A stretch of DNA of 11,081 bases from Pseudomonadota bacterium (lineage in GTDB: Bacteria > Pseudomonadota > Alphaproteobacteria > JAAXGF01). The position numbers and the translations under genes were made by a program. The stretch lies in assembly GCA_022563655.1 (NCBI GenBank), contig JADFMW010000066.1:1-11081 (forward strand). Direction: 5' to 3'. The notes beneath the pieces were generated by a model that worked only from the letters and a program-made list of their open reading frames with translations, did not search any database and was not told where the DNA came from. Every line of letters begins with the position of its first letter. The first letter of the stretch is position 1. This document shows positions 7,133-11,081 of the stretch, one piece after another.

Positions 7133-8107
7133 CTACTTCAGGCCGAACAGCCGCTGTGCGTTCTCGTGGGCCACCATGCGCGCCGTGGCGGGGCGCAGGT
7201 AAGGCAAGAGCCCGCCGCGCACGGTCTTGATGGCTTCGTCGTAGACGCTTCCGCTGTCGGTATCGGTGCCGATCATGAAACGGTCGGGGAAATCCTCGAT
7301 GAGCTTGAGCCAATCCGATTCAACCCCCTTCGAATCGAAAATCTTCCGATCGTCATACGACCCCCAGCTTCGCTTCAGGACAGGCGGGTAACGGACGGAA
7401 ATTTCACAGAACAGGTTCGGGTTGCGCTGCAACAGGGAGCGCACCTTCTTGGCGCCGGCGTTGACGCCACAATGGTTCAAGAGAACGCGGCCGCGTCGAT
7501 CGCTCGCCAGCAGGACCTCGAGCTGCCTTACGGAATCTGAATCCCCTTCCATGTGGAGGGTCAGAAATCCATCGTACCTGGCGACGAGCGCGTAGAACAG
7601 ACGCATCGACGGCGCGTCGGTCCGGCCCTTGCGTTTGAACCGGTCGGACGAGGAGGAGCGGCGGTTGTTGATGTGGATCTCGCCGACTCCCTTGATGCGG
7701 CCGGCCTTGAGATCCTCCTCCACCGCCGCGTAAAGCTCCTGAATCCCGGGGTTTTTGGCATCCAGCATCGCCTTGATGCCACCCTCCTTGTATATGGTGA
7801 CCAGTTCCGAGTGGCCGGCGAAGGCGATGAAGCGGTCGCCGAGTTTCTTGGAAAAGTTTTCCCACGTAGCCCGGCCGCCTCTCTTGGCCCCTGCTCCGGC
7901 CCAGCCAACTCCGTTCCTGTCCATCCAGAACCTGATCACCGAAGGGATCATCCAGGTGTCGGGGTGCATATGGAGGTCGGCGATGGGCATATCGGCGGCG
8001 ATCTTGGCGCTCTCGGGATTAACCTCCGCCGCGATTACGGTCGCCGTCGCCGCCGCCGGCAGAGCGAATACCAAGCACGCCAGACACATTCTGTTCATCA
8101 GATTCAT
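7133..8107 (-). CDS. Exported metal-dependent TIM-barrel hydrolase (amidohydrolase_2 type)
   Basis: A predicted periplasmic hydrolase of 324 residues. Residues 1-27 look like a Sec signal peptide: a short n-region with Arg6, the hydrophobic stretch CLACLVFALPAAATATVIAA, then cleavage near AA|EVN. Mature metal-binding elements of the amidohydrolase superfamily follow in barrel order: HxH at 46-48 (IADLHMHPD), GEIHINN at 142-148 (Glu143, His145), His185 in FLTLHMEGD, His212 in LLNHCG, and Asp282 in MIGTDTDSG. The end, AHENAQRLFGL, is the usual C-terminus of amidohydrolase_2 proteins. The ATG at 8107 is chosen over a TTG nine codons earlier because AAGGGCG lies 7 bp upstream and the signal peptide then starts cleanly. 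The gene is 184 bp upstream of the CoA-transferase and 250 bp downstream of the SDR, so it may be transcribed separately. The substrate could be a lactone, amide or carboxylate ester precursor for the pathway; none can be named. Confidence 0.85.
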   Translation of the reverse strand: MNLMNRMCLACLVFALPAAATATVIAAEVNPESAKIAADMPIADLHMHPDTWMIPSVIRFWMDRNGVGWAGAGAKRGGRATWENFSKKLGDRFIAFAGHSELVTIYKEGGIKAMLDAKNPGIQELYAAVEEDLKAGRIKGVGEIHINNRRSSSSDRFKRKGRTDAPSMRLFYALVARYDGFLTLHMEGDSDSVRQLEVLLASDRRGRVLLNHCGVNAGAKKVRSLLQRNPNLFCEISVRYPPVLKRSWGSYDDRKIFDSKGVESDWLKLIEDFPDRFMIGTDTDSGSVYDEAIKTVRGGLLPYLRPATARMVAHENAQRLFGLK

Positions 8108-8114
8108 TGGTTTT

Positions 8115-8121
8115 CGCCCTT
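8115..8121 (-). promoter_or_regulatory. Ribosome-binding site deciding the amidohydrolase start
   Basis: The minus strand reads AAGGGCG at this place, 7 bp before the ATG at 8107. The alternative TTG at 8134 lies upstream of this site and would put it inside the coding region, so the ATG is preferred. Confidence 0.6.
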
Positions 8122-8357
8122 CTCGAGTTGTCAATGCACTCGATCAAGTATGGCCCGTAACACCAACTCTCTACTCAATTAAGGCCGACTTCGGAATCGT
8201 CGTGACCCGGATGGGAAGCCCGGGTCAACTCCACAACTGGCCAATCATGGCGGTCGTTGCCGCCGCCGGCGGCGCGGACCGGGGCAGGATTATCGTCCGC
8301 CGCGAGCGCCGCCGCGCTCGTCATTCCCACTGCCCCGCTAAGGCCCTACCCCCCCCG

Positions 8358-9137
8358 CTATGGCAAGTAGCGGCCGCCGTTGACATGGATGGTCTGGCCG
8401 GTGACGTAGGCGGCGCCGGGCAGGCAGAGGTGGTGGACCATGGCGGCGATCTCCTCCGGCCGCCCGAGGCGGTCGATGAGCGAGCGCTGCCCACCGGGGT
8501 GGGGGTCGGGCGATTCGGCGGTCGCTCCGCGCACCGTGTCGATGAGGCCGGGCACGACGCAGTTCACGGTGATGCCGTGCGCCGCGAACTCCACGGCCAG
8601 CGCCTTGGTCAGCCCGACCAGGCCGGCCTTGGCGGCGACCACGTGGGCGCGGTTTATGGCGCCGGCGTGGCCCGCGACGCCGCCGATGTTGACGATCGCG
8701 CCGCCACCGACGGCGAGCATGTGGGGCACGCAGGCCTTGGCGCAGAGAAACGGGCCGTCGAGATTGACGCCGGTGATCTCGCGCCATTGGGCGTAGGTCA
8801 TCGCCTCGAACGGCTGCTGGCGGCGTATGGAGGCGTTGTTGACCAGGATGTCGATGCGCCCGAAGGCTTCAATCGCGGCGTCCGCGAGGCCATTCACCGC
8901 CGCCTCATCGCTCACATCGGCGAGATGCGCGAGGCCGCGCCCGCCCAGGGCGGTGACTTCGTCGGCGACCGCGCGCGCCGCCTCGCCGTCGCTTCGCGCA
9001 CCGACGACGACCGCGGCGCCGTCGCCCGCCAAGGCGAGCGCGATCGCCCGGCCGATGTTGCGGGCCGCCCCGGTGACCACCGCGACCTTTCCGGCCAATA
9101 CCTTCTGTCCTGCGTTCGGCTCTCCTGCGTTCGGCAT
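8358..9137 (-). CDS. SDR-family protein with substituted catalytic Ser and Tyr
   Basis: A Rossmann-fold short-chain dehydrogenase/reductase-like protein of 259 residues, the classical SDR length. The cofactor-binding features are good: VTGAARNIGRA at 21-31, LADVSD at 72-77, NNAS at 100-103 and VNLDG at 124-128. The C-terminal GAAYVTGQTIHVNGG is typical of 3-oxoacyl-ACP-reductase-like SDRs. The catalytic residues are unusual. The segment normally reading NISS is NIGG (150-153), and the YxxxK position reads VVAAK, so Tyr is Val166 while Lys170 remains. The protein may use a different mechanism or have lost redox activity. ATG 9137 is chosen over ATG 9158 because AAGGAGG lies 5 bp before it. The neighbour upstream is the divergent peptidase C26 start. 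Downstream are 250 bp and then the amidohydrolase. Confidence 0.88.
   Translation of the reverse strand: MPNAGEPNAGQKVLAGKVAVVTGAARNIGRAIALALAGDGAAVVVGARSDGEAARAVADEVTALGGRGLAHLADVSDEAAVNGLADAAIEAFGRIDILVNNASIRRQQPFEAMTYAQWREITGVNLDGPFLCAKACVPHMLAVGGGAIVNIGGVAGHAGAINRAHVVAAKAGLVGLTKALAVEFAAHGITVNCVVPGLIDTVRGATAESPDPHPGGQRSLIDRLGRPEEIAAMVHHLCLPGAAYVTGQTIHVNGGRYLP
9108..9135. repeat. 13-bp direct repeat (period 15) at the SDR N-terminus
   Basis: The 13-mer tcctgcgttcggc occurs at 9108-9120 and 9123-9135. On the coding strand it encodes a duplicated PNAGE/PNAGQ at residues 2-11, directly after the start codon. The period of 15 bp is in frame, so it looks like a small in-frame slippage duplication in a dispensable leader. 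Confidence 0.85.
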
Positions 9138-9142
9138 CACAT

Positions 9143-9149
9143 CCTCCTT
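9143..9149 (-). promoter_or_regulatory. Strong Shine-Dalgarno sequence deciding the SDR start
   Basis: The minus strand reads AAGGAGG here, 5 bp before the ATG at 9137. The in-frame ATG at 9158 has no comparable site and would bury this one inside the gene. Confidence 0.75.
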
Positions 9150-9322
9150 CGGCTCCATGTGAACTCACTCCGCCGGCGCCTTGCGGCCGCCGGCCCGTCC
9201 ATCACCAGGCGATGGGCGCTGAGGGTGTGGGGGCCCCGCGAGAGTAGATGATGGCGCAGATCAGCGCAATCCGGCCATTCCGGCGACATCGGCGCGCTGC
9301 CGCCGCGCCCTCGGCGCCGCGC

Positions 9323-9351
9323 TTGCGGACGCGCGGGCCCGCGCCTAGAGT
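9323..9351 (+). promoter_or_regulatory. Candidate promoter of the peptidase C26 gene, possibly leaderless
   Basis: TTGCGG (9323-9328) and TAGAGT (9346-9351) are separated by 17 bp in otherwise very GC-rich DNA. The ATG at 9358 starts seven bases after the -10 hexamer, so transcription could begin at or next to the start codon. No Shine-Dalgarno sequence precedes the ATG, which fits a leaderless transcript. Confidence 0.35.
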
Positions 9352-9357
9352 GCCGCC

Positions 9358-9723
9358 ATGTGCGCCATGCCGCTGATCGGCCTCACGCTCGATTCCGAGC
9401 CGCCCGGCGGCTACTCCAAGCTGCCGTGGTACGCGCTGCGCGAGAACTACTTCGCCGCGGTGCGCCGTGCCGGCGGCCTGCCGGTGGCGCTGCCACACGA
9501 GCCCGAGGACGCCGCCGCCTACCTCGACCGCATCGACGGGCTTATCATCCCCGGCGGCGGCTTCGACGTCGAACCCGGAATGTTCGGCGATTTGCTGAAC
9601 CAGCTCGAATTCAGTGAGCGGACCATCGCGCAGTCGGCGCAGGATTACGAGTTCGTGCTGTCGGAGATTATCAATACTCAGCGTATCGGCGGTCATTTGC
9701 TTACCCTCTTTCTCCACAGATGA
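9358..9723 (+). pseudogene. Peptidase C26 (gamma-glutamyl-gamma-aminobutyrate hydrolase-like), 3'-truncated
   Basis: The N-terminus matches class I glutamine-amidotransferase-like hydrolases of the PuuD/C26 type. PLIGLTLDSE opens the first strand, and YALRENYFAAVRRAGGLPVALP (wording split here: residues about 24-45) is the usual helix-strand. IDGLIIPGGGFDVEP (residues 60-74) is the family GG-D-P motif. Family resemblance stops at about 9576, and the frame then continues for about 49 codons of unrelated sequence to a stop at 9721-9723. The nucleophile elbow (G-x-C-x-G) and the His/Glu of the triad, expected further on, are missing. A full member has about 230-260 residues, so only about the first 73 are native. 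It is divergent from the SDR gene and probably belonged to the same GC-rich block. It is non-functional as it stands, unless the join is an assembly error. Confidence 0.75.
9577..9696 (-). pseudogene. Small helix-turn-helix-like protein, 3'-truncated at the junction
   Basis: The minus strand has an ATG at 9696 preceded by AGAGGG at 7 bp, a good ribosome-binding site. It reads MTADTLSIDNLRQHELVI, continuing LRRLRDGPLTEFELVQQIAEHSG. The pattern (helix, LRDGPLTEFELVQQIAEHSG, charged amphipathic helices) looks like the start of a winged-helix domain, possibly a DNA-binding regulator. After about 40 residues, at about 9577, the frame runs into the antisense of the C26 gene and stays open to 9202 without sensible protein character. 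The native C-terminal part is therefore missing. I do not recognise a named family. The fragment belongs with the right-hand block. Confidence 0.55.
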
Positions 9724-10040
9724 TGGGCTCCCGTACGCTCCGTTGCAAGAGACTCGCACACGGTTCCCGCCACTCAACGGATCGGAGAGGCTACTCGCCC
9801 TTCCCGGAACAGAACTTGTGCGGTACGAGCCTGATCATCTTTGTGGTTCCGCGATTCGCTCTTCACGACTGAGAGAGAATCGTGGAACCGACTTCGTTCA
9901 CACAAAGTATATGACGATGGGGGTATCAATGTCCAGCGGAGCGTTGCGCTGCGTCCGTTTGGGGATTTTTGCGGCACGGCGGTGCTGCGGCGACGTTTTT
10001 CCTGCACGCGGGGTCCTCTAACCGGAGAACGATGGGACGC
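9724..10040. other. Region without a convincing gene upstream of the small membrane genes
   Basis: No open frame here has a plausible start, ribosome-binding site and protein character. Frames that cross it are rich in Arg, Ser and Pro, as expected for non-coding GC-rich DNA. It contains the leader of the leftward HTH-like fragment, the strong hairpin at 9845-9889 and, at its right end, the promoter of the next gene. Confidence 0.5.
9845..9889. repeat. Long inverted repeat (18-bp arms, 9-base loop)
   Basis: The left arm GGTTCCGCGATTCGCTCT (9845-9862) and right arm AGAGAGAATCGTGGAACC (9872-9889) pair over 18 positions with one mismatch and one G-T wobble around a 9-base loop. A second short pair, CTTTGTG just left of the left arm and CACAAAG at about 9899-9905, may extend the structure with an offset. 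No T-run follows, so it is not a standard terminator. It could be a structured leader, a protein-binding palindrome or a copy of a small palindromic repeat. Confidence 0.7.
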
Positions 10041-10069
10041 TTGTTGGCACGGCGTGGGCGGTCTATAAT
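10041..10069 (+). promoter_or_regulatory. Sigma70-type promoter for the two small membrane-protein genes
   Basis: A perfect -10 TATAAT lies at 10064-10069, with TTGTTG at 10041-10046 after a 17-bp spacer. The -35 matches TTG of TTGACA. Transcription would start at about 10076, giving a leader of about 20 bases before the ATG at 10096. Confidence 0.6.
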
Positions 10070-10095
10070 AGCGGTTTGCGGGCGTTCTGGCGTGG

Positions 10096-10494
10096 ATGAT
10101 GCCGGGGCTGGGACATTTCTATCTGGGGCAGCACTGGCGGGGAGCGCTGTTTCTGGCGGTGATCACCACGACGTTCTGGGGTGGGGTTGCGATCGGCGGG
10201 GTCAAGAACACGGTGGACCCGACGAATCACCGGGCGTGGTTTGTGGCGGAGCTATGCACAGCGGGCAACACCGCGGCCGGGATGATCATCGGTTCGCGCC
10301 TGGCGGACCCTGAAAAAGGGAAGGCGTCACCGTACCTTGCGACGTGGCCGGCGGATGACATCGGGATCGTCTATTGCGGAGTTGCGGGGCTGCTGAACGT
10401 TCTGGTGATTCTGGACGCCGTGGCACGGGGTGCGATGCGCAGGCGGCAACCGGTTGCGGCGCGACCCCCGCCGGGCCGACGGAGGCCGGCCTGA
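10096..10494 (+). CDS. Small membrane protein, Planctomycetes-type (DUF6677-like)
   Basis: 132 residues. The opening PGLGHFYLGQHWRGALF (residues 3-19) is the TM2/DUF-type hairpin motif: Pro-Gly-x-Gly-x-x-Tyr-x-Gly followed by a membrane helix. Further hydrophobic stretches are at about 18-37 and 89-108, the latter within DDIGIVYCGVAGLLNVLVILDA, which I recognise as characteristic of a Planctomycetes family (DUF6677-like, from memory). The C-terminus is a basic, proline-rich tail. The function is unknown. The start is uncertain: the codons before the ATG in the same frame (RFAGVLAW) would extend the first helix naturally, but there is no start codon before the TAG at 10069-10071, which overlaps the -10 box. 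The stop overlaps the next start by one base (TGATG), so the two are probably co-transcribed and co-translated. Confidence 0.75.
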   Translation: MMPGLGHFYLGQHWRGALFLAVITTTFWGGVAIGGVKNTVDPTNHRAWFVAELCTAGNTAAGMIIGSRLADPEKGKASPYLATWPADDIGIVYCGVAGLLNVLVILDAVARGAMRRRQPVAARPPPGRRRPA

Positions 10495-10724
10495 TGCAGG
10501 AGGTTCTGGCGACGCTTTTCGTGCATCCGATGACGCTGGCGGGCTGGCACAAGACGGTGATGCTGATGCCGTTGTGCCTGGCGATCGCGCTGGTCTATAA
10601 AGGTCTGAAGTGCGAGCGACCGGCAGAGGTTCCGCTGGCGTCGCTGATCCTGTGGTTCACGGTGGTGGTGGGGATGTACGCGGTGGGTGTGGGCCTTTGG
10701 GGATTGTATCAGCTGATCGTTTGA
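10494..10724 (+). CDS. Small two-helix membrane protein, unknown function
   Basis: 76 residues with two predicted membrane helices, at about 22-37 (VMLMPLCLAIALVYKG) and 48-74 (LASLILWFTVVVGMYAVGVG and onwards). A short polar loop, GLKCERPAEVP, lies between them. No catalytic motif is visible. The ATG at 10494 overlaps the previous gene's stop (TGATG) and has GGAGG at 10481-10485, 8 bp upstream, so translation is well supported. A longer frame open from 10374 runs over the preceding gene and is not preferred. Its constant company with the preceding DUF6677-like gene suggests a joint membrane role, but this is inference. Confidence 0.75.
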   Translation: MQEVLATLFVHPMTLAGWHKTVMLMPLCLAIALVYKGLKCERPAEVPLASLILWFTVVVGMYAVGVGLWGLYQLIV

Positions 10725-10803
10725 GCGTGGGGTCGCGACGGTTCCGCTGAGCGGTTGGTCCGCAGATCCACCGATCCGCTGAGCGAGTGGGGCGGAGAAC
10801 CTA
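10725..10803. other. Short gap between convergent genes with a direct repeat
   Basis: The rightward small-membrane-protein genes and the leftward ATPase gene converge here. The 11-mer tccgctgagcg occurs twice, at 10743-10753 and 10775-10785. The first copy sits in a small palindrome, CCGCTGAGCGG. No hairpin with a T-tract is seen in either direction. Confidence 0.5.
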
Positions 10804-11081
10804 TCAACCAATCTGTTTTGATTCAACAGGTGAGTCGGTTCCTGGGGCGGGCCCGGGTCCTTGGTCGTCGAATTCGTCGCCGCGGAAGGTGCTTCCCAGA
10901 TAGGTTCGTCGGACGAGGGGATCTTTAATCAACTCGCGCGGCGAGCCCTGGCGCAGGACCTTGCCTTCGTCGATGATATAGCTTCGGTCGGTAACCGAGA
11001 GCGTTTCGCGCACGTTGTGATCGGTGAGCAGAATAGAAATCCCGTGGTCGTTTCGCAGTCGTGCAATCTCCCGCTGGAGTT
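10804..11081 (-). CDS. lptB: LPS export ABC transporter ATPase LptB, C-terminal part
   Basis: The leftward frame enters from the right edge and ends at the TGA at 10804-10806, giving 92 codons of the C-terminal end. It begins LQREIARLRNDHGISILLTD and continues HNVRETLSVTDRSYIIDEG. TDHNVRETL is the H-loop region diagnostic of LptB (and the related LivF/LivG-type ATPases), and Y-I-I-D-E-G-x-V and VRRTYLGSTF match the LptB end (YLGEDF in E. coli). LptB powers extraction of lipopolysaccharide from the inner membrane with LptFG. A polar tail of about 25 residues (GDEFDDQGPGPAPGTDSP and on) extends beyond the E. coli length. The Walker A, Walker B and signature motifs lie outside the window. Another branched-chain amino acid type ATPase is less likely. 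Confidence 0.85.
   Translation of the reverse strand, partial: LQREIARLRNDHGISILLTDHNVRETLSVTDRSYIIDEGKVLRQGSPRELIKDPLVRRTYLGSTFRGDEFDDQGPGPAPGTDSPVESKQIG

Noticed and set aside
8346..8354. Run of eight C residues downstream of the SDR stop, considered as a phase-variable tract
   Set aside because: It lies outside any coding frame and is not placed in a promoter, so slippage would have no evident effect.
7755..9251. A 498-codon plus-strand frame over the amidohydrolase and SDR genes
   Set aside because: It is antisense to both genes. Composition, not selection, explains its openness.
9774..10007. A 77-codon minus-strand frame starting with GTG
   Set aside because: It crosses the hairpin, has no ribosome-binding site, and its Arg/Ser-rich protein lacks any recognisable pattern.
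1..11081. CRISPR array, tRNA or rRNA genes
   Set aside because: No regularly spaced repeats, no cloverleaf-like sequence with CCA-proximal features and no rRNA-like conserved stretch was seen on either strand.

Overview
The window is a mosaic of three blocks with different character. Positions 1-621 carry the 5' part of an IS1595-family (ISXO2-like) transposase gene and the adjacent end of its insertion sequence, running off the left edge. Positions about 622-1700 are conspicuously AT-rich and hold one orphan multi-pass membrane protein. From about 1860 to 9576 the DNA is GC-rich. Its proteins (CaiB/BaiF CoA-transferases, a TPP-dependent lyase, a crotonase, an SDR and a peptidase C26 start) look like those of soil or marine Alphaproteobacteria, Rhodospirillales-like by my reading. 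The last 1.5 kb (about 9577-11081) looks different again: two small membrane proteins resembling Planctomycetes (Phycisphaerae-like) families next to the 3' end of an lptB-type gene. Taxonomic assignments are judgements from sequence character, not from a search.

The core is a leftward catabolic cluster, in transcription order: SDR oxidoreductase (9137-8358), exported TIM-barrel amidohydrolase (8107-7133), formyl-CoA-transferase-like CaiB/BaiF enzyme (6948-5668), TPP enzyme of the oxalyl-CoA decarboxylase/2-hydroxyacyl-CoA lyase type (5622-3976), a second CaiB/BaiF CoA-transferase (3907-2714), and a crotonase-fold enzyme (2667-1879). The last four genes are separated by only 45-68 bp and are probably one operon. 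The combination suggests that a carboxylic acid is activated by CoA transfer and cleaved or decarboxylated by the TPP enzyme, with the second transferase and the crotonase processing a further acyl-CoA. A formyl-CoA recycling loop analogous to Frc/Oxc oxalate metabolism is an attractive inference, but the substrate cannot be read from sequence. Two enzymes lack the textbook catalytic residues of their folds: the crotonase lacks both glutamates, and the SDR lacks Ser and Tyr.

At about 9576 two genes are broken at the same point. A rightward peptidase C26 (gamma-glutamyl hydrolase-like) gene loses its 3' part, and a leftward small HTH-like gene with a good ribosome-binding site loses its 3' part. 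This double truncation, coinciding with the change from Alphaproteobacteria-like to Planctomycetes-like genes, marks either a genuine recombination or transfer boundary or a chimeric assembly join. Right of it are about 370 bp without a convincing gene but with a strong 18-bp-arm hairpin. Then come a TATAAT-type promoter, two overlapping small membrane-protein genes, and a convergent LptB-like ATPase that continues past the right edge.
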